A stretch of DNA of 64,000 nucleotides. Source: Myxococcales bacterium. Lineage in GTDB: Bacteria; Myxococcota_A; Polyangia; Haliangiales; Haliangiaceae. The notes under the pieces are model-generated. The model saw only the letters and a program-made list of their open reading frames with translations. It did no database searches and had not been told where the DNA came from. This document shows, in pieces, positions 31,792 through 44,031 of the stretch (the stretch's first letter is position 1; every line of letters starts with the position of its first letter). The stretch covers positions 248,001 to 312,000 of the forward strand of contig JADKKI010000004.1 in assembly GCA_016720595.1 (NCBI GenBank), in the 5' to 3' direction. Both the position numbers and the translations under genes were made by a program.

Positions 31792-33168
31792 TCAGCCCAG
31801 AGCCGCCGTGTACATCGCGATGACCTCGTCGATCTCGACGAGCAGGCCGGGGTGCTGGACCTCCGCTTCCTTGCGATAGGTGCGCGCCCTCGCGATCGTC
31901 TGCTGGATGACGTCGCGCTTGTTCTCTTCCCGCAGACGAGTCACGGTCTGCGCCGGGGTCTCGCCCGCGTGATGATCGAGCGCGATCCGCGCGTCGAATG
32001 CCTTCTCCCATTCGACGGCCGAGCTGGTGTCGACGTCCTTGGATTCGAGCGCGCCACCCTTCTTGTGGAACGCCTTGGGCACGTCGGCAGGTGCCGCGGG
32101 GCCAGCGAGGATCGAGGCCCGGATCTCGGGGATCAGATCGACCCGGTTGGCTGTGCTCGTCAGCGCTTCCTTCAGGACCTTCATCGCGGCGGCGTTCGGG
32201 TTGAAGCCGAGCTCGGCACAGAGCTCCCCGAAGTTCTTGATGCCCTGACCGACGTAGTACCCGAACAGGCGGGACCAGCCGAGCTTGGGAGCGAGCACCT
32301 CCTTGACGAACACGACCCATGGCAGATAGTCCGCCGCGTAGCCATAGGTGCCACTGGTCGAGCCTTCCTTGACGAGCCGCTCGAACGCGAGCGCCGACAG
32401 GATCTCGGTCATCGGCTCGTACAGGTACGTGCCGATCTGACCCTGCTGGAACAGGTGCACGGTCTCGTGGATGATCGTGGTCGGATCCGCCGCTGGGTGA
32501 AGGACGATCTGTCCACCACTCGGGTTGTCTGGATCCGCCGCCGCCTGGGCGCCGAGCGCGATCTCCTTCTGGATCCCGGCTGCGAAGCTGTCGGTGTGGT
32601 CCTTGCCAGGCGTGGTTCCGGCCTTGTCGACAGCGCTGGTCTTGTACTGGATGCCCTGCGCCGTCATCGCCGGGGAGTGGTGCTCCACGACCGCGAGCCG
32701 GCGGGCCTTCGCGGGGAAGCCGAGCCCCTCGATGGTCGCGGCGACGGCGTCGAACGCGACATCCGGTGCCGGGCGAGCCTGGGGCTTTCCGCCGGGCGAC
32801 GGGACGGGGAGGACGGCCTGCTTGTCCGCGGCCGAGGCCTTGGGCTCGGCCGCCGGCATCGTGACGGTGTTGGAGAGGGCCGGGGAGGCGGTGGGGGCCT
32901 GCGGAGTGACCGGTGCGGCCGGCTTGACGGCGGCGAGGATCTTCATCGCAGCGTCGTTGCCGAGCATGCGCGTGAGGTCGGCGAGGACCTCCGGGCTGTT
33001 CTCGAGCCCCTGGTCCAGGAGCTCGGCGGCGATCGCGGGCACGTTCGAGCCGTGACGCGCCAGGATCGGCGCGAGCTTCGGATGGACAGCACTCTGGCTC
33101 GGCTGGGCGGCGAGCTTGTCGTGCGGGGTCGCCGTGGCATCGTGTTGATGAGGACGGTCGGTGGCCAT
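31792..33168 (-). CDS. putative zinc metallopeptidase (DUF4157-like HExxH protein)
   Basis: A 458-residue protein from ATG 33168 (an upstream ATG at 33189 would add seven residues). A metallopeptidase-like motif is present as IIHETVHLFQQGQIG (His234, Glu235, His238), very close to the AHELTHVVQQ motif of DUF4157 proteins associated with extracellular contractile injection systems and polymorphic toxins. The N-terminal 150 residues are Ala/Pro-rich with helical repeats (LARHGSNVPAIAAELLDQG), and the C-terminal third is helical and highly charged. No signal peptide. No tail-sheath or secretion genes are nearby, so any link to an injection system is inference. It sits alone between rpsO and pnp on the opposite strand. 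Confidence 0.65.
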   Translation of the reverse strand: MATDRPHQHDATATPHDKLAAQPSQSAVHPKLAPILARHGSNVPAIAAELLDQGLENSPEVLADLTRMLGNDAAMKILAAVKPAAPVTPQAPTASPALSNTVTMPAAEPKASAADKQAVLPVPSPGGKPQARPAPDVAFDAVAATIEGLGFPAKARRLAVVEHHSPAMTAQGIQYKTSAVDKAGTTPGKDHTDSFAAGIQKEIALGAQAAADPDNPSGGQIVLHPAADPTTIIHETVHLFQQGQIGTYLYEPMTEILSALAFERLVKEGSTSGTYGYAADYLPWVVFVKEVLAPKLGWSRLFGYYVGQGIKNFGELCAELGFNPNAAAMKVLKEALTSTANRVDLIPEIRASILAGPAAPADVPKAFHKKGGALESKDVDTSSAVEWEKAFDARIALDHHAGETPAQTVTRLREENKRDVIQQTIARARTYRKEAEVQHPGLLVEIDEVIAMYTAALG

Positions 33169-33217
33169 GGACCCGACACGATACCGCACCTACGAGCGAC
33201 GCAGGAAGCCGCGAATC

Positions 33218-33493
33218 TCAGTCCGCTTCGGCGAACGAGCCGAGCGAGGTGACGAACCCGCCGATCGCGGCGACGCCCATCGCCTTGCCACCGATCGCGC
33301 CGTGGACGATGAGGTCGAACACGTCGAACCCGAACTTGTAGAGGAGGACATACGCAAAGCAGCCCACCGCGCCTGCCTTGGCCGCGGCAGGGAGCTTGCT
33401 CGAGAGGCCGAGCACCATCGGGATCGCGAACGCCGCGATCATCGCGTAGACCATCAGCTGATCGAACACCCGGGCGTCAGAGCGAGAACCCAC
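33218..33493 (-). CDS. small integral membrane protein, 91 aa
   Basis: A 91-residue protein from GTG 33493 (GTG 33469 is an alternative, giving MFDQLMVYAM). Three hydrophobic segments are visible: VYAMIAAFAIPMVLGL, AGAVGCFAYVLLYKFGF and MGVAAIGGFVTSLGSF. No family recognised. It lies 49 bp upstream of the metalloprotease start on the same strand, so the two could be cotranscribed. The 5' end overlaps a 26-codon ORF. Confidence 0.55.
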   Translation of the reverse strand: MGSRSDARVFDQLMVYAMIAAFAIPMVLGLSSKLPAAAKAGAVGCFAYVLLYKFGFDVFDLIVHGAIGGKAMGVAAIGGFVTSLGSFAEAD

Positions 33494-33557
33494 CCGCGAT
33501 CGGGAGGAAGCAGCCGACGAGACCGAGGAGACCGAACATGGCGAATGCGCGCTTCAT
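33477..33557 (-). CDS. possible 26-aa membrane or lipoprotein peptide
   Basis: ATG at 33557 opens a 26-codon frame (MKRAFAMFGLLGLVGC, then FLPIAGGFSL) ending in TGA at 33477-33479. It has a basic start, a hydrophobic run and a good lipobox (LVGC). It overlaps the 5' end of the 91-aa gene when GTG 33493 is used. It could be a small peptide, a leader for the next gene, or chance; there is no strong Shine-Dalgarno. Confidence 0.35.
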   Translation of the reverse strand: MKRAFAMFGLLGLVGCFLPIAGGFSL

Positions 33558-33887
33558 GTCAGGTCCAGACGGAGGGTGGTGCTGAGGAGTCGCATGCTTC
33601 CTCGGCCGATCTCGTAAGTCTCCGTGGTTGTTGGAGATCTGTTCCGATCGCTAGAGGTTGGAAAACCCGCACACCTATGCAATAACGCCCACCGGTAACT
33701 AGCTAGAACTCGTCACGTAGCGTCGCAGCAAGCAGCAGAGAATCGACCAGGTTTGATCGTTCCGTCGAGCCGCCCGACCCAGGAGTCAGGCGATTGGACA
33801 GAGGGACCAGGCCACGAGACTCCGGGGCCCAGGGCGACGTGACTCACCCAACCGCCGACCTTCGTCGGCGAACCCCAGGAGACACGT
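33558..33887. other. 330-bp intergenic region upstream of pnp
   Basis: No gene is seen here on either strand. GC content drops clearly between about 33600 and 33780 compared with the surroundings, as expected for a promoter region serving pnp to the right and the small membrane genes to the left. TTGGAA at 33658-33663 with CAATAA 16 nt later is a weak plus-strand promoter candidate. A perfect hairpin lies just before the pnp ribosome-binding site. No tRNA-like fold was found. Confidence 0.5.
33853..33870 (+). promoter_or_regulatory. hairpin in the pnp leader
   Basis: CGCCGAC-CTTC-GTCGGCG forms a perfect 7-bp stem with tetraloop, 17 nt before the pnp start codon and just upstream of its AGGAG ribosome-binding site. 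In enteric bacteria a pnp leader stem is cut by RNase III for autoregulation; this shorter stem sits in a comparable place, but that role is inferred. Confidence 0.45.
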
Positions 33888-36011
33888 ATGGCTTTTGTTC
33901 GCGATACCGCCGTTGTCGGCGGCAAGGAAATTTCGATCGAGACCGGCAAGTGGGCCAAGCAGGCCTCTGGCTCGGTGATCATTCGCTGCGGCGATTCGAT
34001 GGTGCTCGTCACCGCGCAGGGCTCGGCGCAGCCCCGTGACATCGACTTCATGCCGCTCACCTGCGAGTACCAGGAGAAGTTCTACTCCGCGGGCAAGGTC
34101 CCGGGCAGCTTCTTCCGCCGCGAGGGTCGCACCACGAACGAGGAGATCCTCGTGTGCCGCCTGATGGATCGCCCGATCCGTCCCCTGTTCCCCAAGGGCT
34201 GGTTCATCGACACCCAGATCATCGCGAGCGTGATCTCGTTCGACAAGGTCAACGCCACGGATGTCCTCGCGATGACCGCCGCGTCGTGCGCCGTGCACCT
34301 CTCCGACCTCGTGTGGGCCGGCCCGCTCGCGGGCATCCGCATCGGCCGCATCGACGGCCAGTTCGTCGCGAACCCCACGTTCGCCGAGCGCGAGAAGAGC
34401 GACATGGACATCATCGTCGCCGCCAGCAAGGACGCGATCATGATGGTCGAGGGCGAGATGCACGAGCTGCAGGAGGACACGATCATCGATGCCCTCCTGT
34501 TCGCGCACCAGGCCGTCCAGCCGCTGATCGAGCTGCAGGAGCGCCTGCGCGCGTCGAACGGCAAGGAGAAGCGCCCGTTCACGGCGCCCGTCGCCGACGA
34601 GGCGCTGGCCGCCAAGGTCAAGGAGTCCGCCTGGGATCGCCTCAAGGAGGTCTCGCTGATCAAGGACAAGAAGGCCCGCCGCGAGGGCATCGGCTCGCTC
34701 CACACGGAGACCCGCTCCGCCCTGACCGCCGAAGGTCAGCCGTGGGCCGGCAAGGCCAAGGATGTCGACGCCGCGTTCGCGAAGCTCCAGAAGAAGTGGG
34801 CCCGCGGTCACACGATCTCGACGCGTACGCGCATCGACGGTCGCAAGCCTGACGAGATCCGCGCGATCAGCGTGGAGACCGGCGTGCTGCCCCGCGCGCA
34901 CGGCTCGGCGCTGTTCACCCGTGGCGAGACCCAGGCGCTGGTCGCCGTCACGCTCGGCACCAAGTACGACGAGAAGAAGCTCGACACGCTGCTCGGTGAC
35001 AAGAAGAAGACCTTCTACATGGACTACAACTTCCCGCCGTTCTCGACGGGAGAGGTCAAGATGCTCCGCGGCCAGTCGCGCCGCGAGGTCGGTCACGGCT
35101 TCCTCGCCGAGCGCTCGGTCGAGGCGATCGTCCCGGTGTACGAGGACTTCCCGTACACGATCCGCGTGGTCTCCGACATCCTCGAGAGCAACGGCTCCTC
35201 GTCGATGGCGTCGGTGTGTGGCGGCTCGCTCGCACTGATGGACGCCGGCGTGCCCACCAAGTCGCCGGTCGCGGGCATCGCGATGGGCCTCATGAAGGAG
35301 GGCGATGACTACGTCATCCTGTCCGACATCCTCGGCGACGAGGATCACCTCGGCGACATGGACTTCAAGGTCACGGGTACCCGCCGCGGCGTGTGCGCGC
35401 TCCAGATGGACATCAAGGTCGACGGTCTGACCCGCGAGATCCTCGAGAAGGCGCTCGCGCAGGCCAAGGCCGGTCGCATCCACATCCTCGAGCGCATGGA
35501 CGCGGCGATCAACGCCCCGCGCGACGAGGTCTCGATCTATGCGCCGCGCATCGTCACGGTGCAGGTCAAGCCGGACAAGGTCCGCGACATCATCGGACCC
35601 GGTGGCAAGACCATCCGCGCGATCCAGGAGCAGACCGGCGCCCAGATCGACATCGCCGACAACGGCGTGGTGTCGATCGCGTCGTCCGACGCCAAGGCGA
35701 TCGAGCAGGCCCAGGCCCTGATCTCCGGCCTCACGATGGAGCCCGAGGTCGGCCAGTTCTACAACGGCATCGTCAAGAAGATCGTCGAGATCGGCGCGTT
35801 CGTCGAGATCATGCCGGGCACCGACGGTCTCCTGCACATCTCCGAGGTCGCGAAGGAGCGCATCCGCGCGGTCGAGGATGTCCTCAACGAGGGCGACGAG
35901 GTCATCGTCAAGTGCATCAAGGTCGACCGGGACGGCAAGATCCGCCTGTCGCGCCGCGAGGCCCTCGATGCGAACCCGGGTCCGGACGAAGTTCACAACT
36001 ACATCATCTGA
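33888..36011 (+). CDS. pnp: polyribonucleotide nucleotidyltransferase (PNPase)
   Basis: PNPase degrades RNA 3' to 5' using phosphate and is a core RNA-decay enzyme. The 707-residue protein has two RNase PH-like domains (first with [20 protein letters not shown]; second with [20 protein letters not shown]), the active-site Asp region [16 protein letters not shown], then a KH domain ([19 protein letters not shown]) and a C-terminal S1 domain ([20 protein letters not shown]). ATG 33888 follows a clear AGGAG. A strong hairpin follows the stop. pnp is usually next to rpsO; here 2.6 kb separate them. Confidence 0.98.
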   Translation: MAFVRDTAVVGGKEISIETGKWAKQASGSVIIRCGDSMVLVTAQGSAQPRDIDFMPLTCEYQEKFYSAGKVPGSFFRREGRTTNEEILVCRLMDRPIRPLFPKGWFIDTQIIASVISFDKVNATDVLAMTAASCAVHLSDLVWAGPLAGIRIGRIDGQFVANPTFAEREKSDMDIIVAASKDAIMMVEGEMHELQEDTIIDALLFAHQAVQPLIELQERLRASNGKEKRPFTAPVADEALAAKVKESAWDRLKEVSLIKDKKARREGIGSLHTETRSALTAEGQPWAGKAKDVDAAFAKLQKKWARGHTISTRTRIDGRKPDEIRAISVETGVLPRAHGSALFTRGETQALVAVTLGTKYDEKKLDTLLGDKKKTFYMDYNFPPFSTGEVKMLRGQSRREVGHGFLAERSVEAIVPVYEDFPYTIRVVSDILESNGSSSMASVCGGSLALMDAGVPTKSPVAGIAMGLMKEGDDYVILSDILGDEDHLGDMDFKVTGTRRGVCALQMDIKVDGLTREILEKALAQAKAGRIHILERMDAAINAPRDEVSIYAPRIVTVQVKPDKVRDIIGPGGKTIRAIQEQTGAQIDIADNGVVSIASSDAKAIEQAQALISGLTMEPEVGQFYNGIVKKIVEIGAFVEIMPGTDGLLHISEVAKERIRAVEDVLNEGDEVIVKCIKVDRDGKIRLSRREALDANPGPDEVHNYII

Positions 36012-36035
36012 TCTCGTACATCGGCTGACGTGGTG

Positions 36036-36059
36036 ACGGCCCCGAGCGATCGGGGCCGT
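36036..36059 (+). terminator. 10-bp GC hairpin after pnp
   Basis: ACGGCCCCGA-GCGA-TCGGGGCCGT is a perfect 10-bp stem with tetraloop, 24 nt after the pnp stop. The downstream sequence GCTGCGTTTC has only a weak T tract, so it may protect the 3' end or be an imperfect terminator. Confidence 0.6.
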
Positions 36060-36094
36060 GCTGCGTTTCGGCCGTGCGGATTTCGGCTACAGTG

Positions 36095-36541
36095 ATGGCG
36101 ATGACGCCGAGGGTCCAGATCAAGAAGCTGCGTCCGGACGCGGTGGTCCCGAAGTACATGACCGCGCACGCGGCGGGGCTCGACCTGTGCGCTGCGATCG
36201 ACGCGCCGCTCGACATCAAGCCTGGCGCACGCGTTGCGATCTCCACCGGGCTGGCGTTCGCGCTGCCCGCCGGATACGAGGGCCAGCTCCGGCCGCGGTC
36301 CGGCCTCGCGCGCGAGCATGGCATCACGCTCGTGAACTCGCCGGGCACGCTCGACGCCGACTACCGGGGCCCACTCACCGTCCTCCTGATCAACCACGGT
36401 CAGAGCGACGTGCGGATCGAGCCCGGCCATCGCATCGCGCAGCTCGTGATCGCGCCGGTCGTACAGGCGGAGCTCGCCGAGGTCGACGAGCTCGACGCCA
36501 CCACGCGTGGCGCGGGTGGCTTCGGGTCGACGGGGCGATGA
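36095..36541 (+). CDS. dut: deoxyuridine 5'-triphosphate nucleotidohydrolase
   Basis: dUTPase hydrolyses dUTP to dUMP, keeping uracil out of DNA and feeding dTMP synthesis. The 148-residue protein shows all five trimeric dUTPase motifs in order: [30 protein letters not shown] (catalytic Asp), GHRIAQLVI and [13 protein letters not shown] 36095 is used; ATG 36101 and GTG 36074 or 36092 are in-frame alternatives and the region lacks a clear Shine-Dalgarno. Its stop overlaps the next start codon as ATGA. Confidence 0.95.
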   Translation: MAMTPRVQIKKLRPDAVVPKYMTAHAAGLDLCAAIDAPLDIKPGARVAISTGLAFALPAGYEGQLRPRSGLAREHGITLVNSPGTLDADYRGPLTVLLINHGQSDVRIEPGHRIAQLVIAPVVQAELAEVDELDATTRGAGGFGSTGR

Positions 36542-37383
36542 GCGCGGGGCCCAAGCCGCCGAACGACGACGACGACGACACCACGTCGACGCGGGCCCAT
36601 CTCCCGACGACGGGACGCGTGAGCACGCGACGCGGGCTCGATCCGAGTGGGCCGCGCATGATTCCGAGCAGCATCGACGTGCCCGATGTGCCCGACGATC
36701 TCGACAGCTCCGATGGCGGTGCCACGCGGATCGATCCCGAGGTGCCCACCGGGCTGCGCGAGCGCCCTGGCACGTTCGACCCGGTCGCGCGGATCGACGA
36801 CAACCGGCGCACGGTGCCGCGGCTGGCGACCGCACCGGTGGTGGACGACCTGAACGAGCCGCCCTCGCTCTCCACCGTGGTTGGCAAGCGCGCCGCGAAG
36901 CCGACGATCAAGCACGCGAGCGGCCCGCGGGTGGCGCCGGTTCCGCCCGTCGATCCCAGCGAGCTGCCGGGCGCGAAGGCGCGCAGCCCCGGCTGGAATC
37001 CGCACGCCCGGATCGATGACTCGAGCCGCACCACCAAGTGGGAGGCACCGCAGCTCGACGACCCGGAGCCGTCGCCGTTGACGCCCCGCCCGCCGGTGCT
37101 CCCGCTCGCTCCCGGGCCGCGGAGCGAGCCGTTGCGGGTGGTCTCGATGAAGACGCCCCAGCATCTCGAGGAGGAGAAGCGGGCTCGGTCACTCCCGGAG
37201 GTTCGGCTGCGGGCGATGTCGGACGTTCACCAGACCCCCGCCCGCGGGATGGGGTTCCTCGCACCGCCCCACGACCCTCGGGAGGCGCGCTCCCGTCGCC
37301 GCCGGGACTACGTGATCTGGGGATCGGTCGCCGTGATCGTCGCTGCGGTCGTTATGCTGGCGGTGTGGTTCATCGCGCGCTGA
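36538..37383 (+). CDS. tail-anchored disordered protein, 281 aa
   Basis: The ATG overlaps the dut stop (ATGA). About 255 residues are rich in Pro, Asp, Arg and Ser with no predictable fold and contain loosely repeated R-I-D-D-x-x-R-T elements (ARIDDNRRT and ARIDDSSRT). They are followed by a basic cluster (RSRRRRDY) and a single C-terminal membrane helix ([21 protein letters not shown]) ending four residues later. This is a tail-anchored topology with a long cytoplasmic disordered arm. Codon use matches its neighbours. Function unknown; translational coupling to dut may be only a packing effect. Confidence 0.65.
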   Translation: MSAGPKPPNDDDDDTTSTRAHLPTTGRVSTRRGLDPSGPRMIPSSIDVPDVPDDLDSSDGGATRIDPEVPTGLRERPGTFDPVARIDDNRRTVPRLATAPVVDDLNEPPSLSTVVGKRAAKPTIKHASGPRVAPVPPVDPSELPGAKARSPGWNPHARIDDSSRTTKWEAPQLDDPEPSPLTPRPPVLPLAPGPRSEPLRVVSMKTPQHLEEEKRARSLPEVRLRAMSDVHQTPARGMGFLAPPHDPREARSRRRRDYVIWGSVAVIVAAVVMLAVWFIAR

Positions 37384-37411
37384 CCTGGTAAAACAGCCGC
37401 GGTCGGCCACG

Positions 37412-39746
<2,335 letters not shown>

Positions 39747-39750
<4 letters not shown>

Positions 39751-42700
39751 TCATCCTCGCCGGCCGCGCAGCTCTGGGCGCGGCCCGGCAGGCCCGCGCA
39801 CTCGCGAAGATCCAGGCTGCGGTCCCCACCGCCACCGCCACCGGCGTCAGCGCGCGGTGGGTCCACCTCGTCGCGGTCGCCCGGCCGCTGACCGCGCCGG
39901 AGCAAGCACAGCTCGCGCAGATGCTCGCGTACGGTCCGGCCGACGCGACCGGGCCGGTCGCGCTCGCACCGGTGGCCGCCACGGTGTGGGTGACGCCGCG
40001 GATCGGCACGACCTCGCCGTGGTCGTCGAAGGCGACCGACATCGCGCGGGTCTGCGGGCTGGCCGCGGTGACCCGGATCGAACGCGCGATCGCCTACACG
40101 GTGACGGGAGCGGGCCTGCCGCTCGCCCAGATCGGCGCCGCGCTCGCCGATCGGATGACCGAGAGCGTGATCACGCGCGAGGAGGACCTCGCTCGCGTCC
40201 TCGGCGGCCACACCGGCGAGCCGCGGCCGCTCGCGTTCGTCGCGCTCGGCACCGATGGCCAGGCCACGCTGCGGGCGGCGAGCACGCGGCTCGGCCTGGC
40301 GCTCGCCGACGACGAGATCGAGTATCTGGTCGTCCGGTATCGCGAGCTCGGTCGCGATCCCACGGACGTCGAGCTGATGATGTTCGCCCAGGCGAACAGC
40401 GAGCACTGCCGCCACAAGATCTTCAACGCCGAGTGGTTCGTCGATGGCGCCAAGCAAGACGCCTCGCTGTTCCAGCTGATCAAGCGCACACATGCCGCGA
40501 GCCCGGCGGGCACGCTGTCGGCCTACACGGATAACGCGGCGGTCGTCGAGGGATCCACCGCGATGCGGTTCTTCCCGCGTGAGGACGGCGTCTACCGCGG
40601 CACCTCCGAGCCCGTTCACATCCTCGGCAAGGTCGAGACCCACAACCACCCCACGGCGATCTCGCCGTTCCCCGGCGCGGCGACAGGCTCGGGCGGCGAG
40701 ATCCGCGATGAGGGCGCCACCGGCCGCGGCGGCAAGCCGAAGGCAGGGCTGACCGGCTTCACCGTCTCGGATCTCCGGATCCCGGGCGCGCTCGAGCCGT
40801 GGGAGGCACCAGCGTCGAGCTGGGTCGGCTCGCCGGCGCGGATCGCCACCGCGCTCGACATCATGCTCGACGGTCCACTCGGCGGTGCCGCGTTCAACAA
40901 CGAGTTCGGCCGCCCTGCGATCCTCGGGTACTTCCGGACCTACGAGCACCCCGAGGCGGGCGGCACGGTGCGCGGCTATCACAAGCCCGTGATGCTCGCG
41001 GGTGGCATCGGATCGGTGCGTCCCGGTCATGTCGAGAAGGCGAAGGTCCCCGCTGGCGCGGCCCTGATCGTCCTCGGTGGCCCGGCGTTCCTGATCGGTC
41101 TCGGCGGCGGAGCGGCGAGCTCGCTCGCGCAGGGCGCCTCGGCCGAGGATCTCGACTTCGCCTCGGTGCAGCGTGACAACGCCGAGATCGAGCGAAGGTG
41201 CCAGGAGGTCATCGATCGCTGCTGGGCGCTCGGCGATCGAAACCCCATCCTCTCGATCCACGACGTCGGTGCCGGCGGCCTCTCGAACGCGATGCCGGAG
41301 CTGGTCAACGATGCCGGTCTCGGGGCACAGCTCGAGCTGCGGGAGATCCCCACTGGCGAGCCCGATCTGTCACCGCTCGAGCTGTGGTGCAACGAGGCGC
41401 AGGAGCGCTACGTGCTCGCGATCGATCCCGCGCGCGTCTCCGAGTTCAGCGCGCTGTGCGCCCGCGAGCGCGCGCCGTGGGCGCAGCTCGGGATCGCCAC
41501 GCCGGAGCGCCGGCTGACGGTGGCGGATCGCCGCGGCGGCCCCGCGCCCGTCGATCTGCCGCTCGAGGTCATGCTCGGCAAGGCGCCACGGATGACCCGT
41601 CGCGCCCAGGCCGTCGCGCCGGTCGGCGCGAAGCTCGATCTCGCCGGGGCCACCGTCGCGGAGGCCCTCGATCGCGTGCTCGGGCTGCCGACCGTGGCGG
41701 ACAAGTCGTTCCTCGTCACGATCGGTGATCGCACCGTCGGCGGATTGATCTCGCGTGATCCGATGGTGGGCCGGTTCCAGGTGCCCGTCGCCGATTGCGC
41801 GCTGACACTCGCAGGCTTCGATACGCACGCGGGCGAGGTGATGTCGATCGGAGAGCGGCCGCCGGTGGCGCTGCTCGATGCCGCGGCCGCTTCACGCCTG
41901 GCGATCTCCGAGGCGATCCTGAACCTCGCGGGTGCGCCGATCGGTGCGCTCGGCCGGATCAAGCTGTCGTGCAACTGGATGGCCGCGGCCGGCCACCCCG
42001 GTGAGGACGCGCGGCTCTACGCGGGCGTTCGGGCGGCGAGCGAGACGGCGATCGCGCTCGGGATCTCGATCCCGGTCGGCAAGGACTCGATGTCGATGCG
42101 GACGGTGTGGTCCGGGCCGCCGCTGCCCGCGTCGCGCGCGGGGAAGGCGGAGCCCTCCGCCGAGGCCGCGCTCGCCACGCTCGCCGAGCTCGGGCGCGAC
42201 GCTCCTGTCCCGACGGCTCGCACGCCGAGCTCCCCGATCTCGCCGATGTCCGACGATGACGTCGATGCGCAGCTCGCCGCGCTCGAGCGCAGCGCGAAGA
42301 AGCAGCTCGATCTCGAGGAGCTCGCGCGCATGCGCGATGCGCCCGCGCCGACGGGTGATCTGCGGGCCGAGATCGCGGCCGAGCTCCGGATCTCGGGCGC
42401 GGTGTCGGCCGCGGATTCGATCTCGGACCGGGTCGCGGGCGGGCCGGGGAGCTTGCCCTTCGTGTCCCAGCCGTATGGTGGGCGAGACGCCGCGAAGCCG
42501 CCCACGGCGACCCGCTCGGTGGTCTCGCCGGTCACGCTGGTGGTCACCGCGTTCGGTCCGGTCCTCGATGTGACCCAGGCGGTGACGCCGGAGCTGCGGG
42601 GCGACGGGCACCAGCTCCTCCTCGTCGACCTGGGCGCCGGGCAGGGGCGGCTCGGTGGCTCGTGCCTCGCGCAGGCGTTCGGTCAGCTCGGCGATGTCCC

Positions 42701-44030
42701 GCCGGATCTCGACGACGCCAAGCGCCTCGGCGCGACCTTCGCCGCGCTCCAGGATCTGGTGGCGCGGCAGCAGCTCACCGCCTATCACGATCGCTCCGAT
42801 GGCGGCCTGATCGTCAGCGCGATCGAGATGGCGTTCGCCGCGGGTCTCGCGCTCGAGCTCGAGACCTCGGCCGTGCACGTCGATCCGTTCGCGGCGCTGT
42901 TCGCCGAGGAGCTCGGCGCGCTCGTCGAGGTCGCGAGTGCGAGCGTCGCCAGCGTGACCGCGGCGCTCACCGCCGCCGGGGCGCGTGTGGTGCCGATCGG
43001 TCGCGCGCTCGCCGGAACCAAGATCCGGGTCACGCACGCGGGCACGGTCGTGATCGATGCCGAGCGCGCGAAGCTGCGCGCGCGGTGGTCGCAGGTCTCG
43101 CACCAGCTCGCCACGCGCCGCGACGATCCGACGTGCGCCGCCGAAGAGCACGCGACGCGGCTCGATCCCGCAGCCCCGGGCCTCACCGCACATCTGACGT
43201 TCGACCTCGACCCTGCACCGATCGCGGCGCCGGGCGGACCACCACCCGCGGGTCCGCGTCCGCGCGTGGCGGTGCTGCGCGAGCAGGGCGTCAACGGTCA
43301 GATCGAGATGGCCGCCGCGTTCACGCACGCCGGGTTCGATGCGGTCGATGTCCACATGACGGATCTGATCGAGGGCCGGGTCGATCTCGCGGAGTTCCGT
43401 GGCGCCGTGGCCTGCGGTGGGTTCTCGTTCGGCGACGTGCTCGGTGCCGGGCGCGGATGGGCCTCCACGTTCCGCTACAACCTGCGCGCCAAGGACGCGC
43501 TCGCGCGGTTCCTCGCCCGCGACAACACGTTCCTGCTCGGCGTGTGCAACGGCTGCCAGATGCTCGCCGACCTCGCAGATCAGATCCCCGGCGCGGGCCA
43601 CTGGCCGCGGTTCGTGCGCAATCGCAGCGAGCAGTTCGAGGCGCGGCTGGTGTTGTTGGGGATCGAGGACAGTCCGTCGATCTTCTTCCGCGGCATGGCG
43701 GGCTCACGGATCCCGGTCGCGAACGCACATGGCGAGGGTCGGGCCGAGCTGACGAGCGATCAGCTCGCGGCGATCGATCGCGCGGGCCTGGTCTCGGCGC
43801 GCTACGTGGATGGCGGCGGCGCCGTGGCGACGACCTACCCCGCGAACCCGAATGGCTCCCCCGCAGGTGTGGCCGCGCTGACCACGGCGGATGGCCGGTG
43901 CACGATCATGATGCCGCACCCGGAGCGCGTGTTCCGCAACGCACAGCTGTCCTGGCGCCCGCGCGAGTGGACGGGGAACCACAGCCCGTGGATGCGGATG
44001 TTCAGGAACGCTCGCGACTGGGTCGGCTGA
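39747..44030 (+). CDS. purL: phosphoribosylformylglycinamidine synthase, single-chain form
   Basis: PurL makes FGAM from FGAR, ATP and glutamine. This is the large single-chain enzyme (1,427 residues) with N-terminal PurS-like domain, two synthetase halves and a C-terminal class-I glutaminase. Visible markers: [63 protein letters not shown] and, in the glutaminase, the nucleophile Cys1267 (GVCNGCQM) with His1391 and Glu1393 (MMPHPERVF). It matches E. coli PurL along nearly its whole length, except for about 130 extra residues near 791-923, between [11 protein letters not shown] and [16 protein letters not shown] start overlaps the purC stop. Confidence 0.97.
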
Positions 44031-44031
44031 C

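Noticed and set aside
33600..33780. Possible tRNA or small RNA gene in the lower-GC stretch before pnp.
   Set aside because: No acceptor stem or T-loop consensus (GTTCGAATC-like) could be found and no clear terminator follows.
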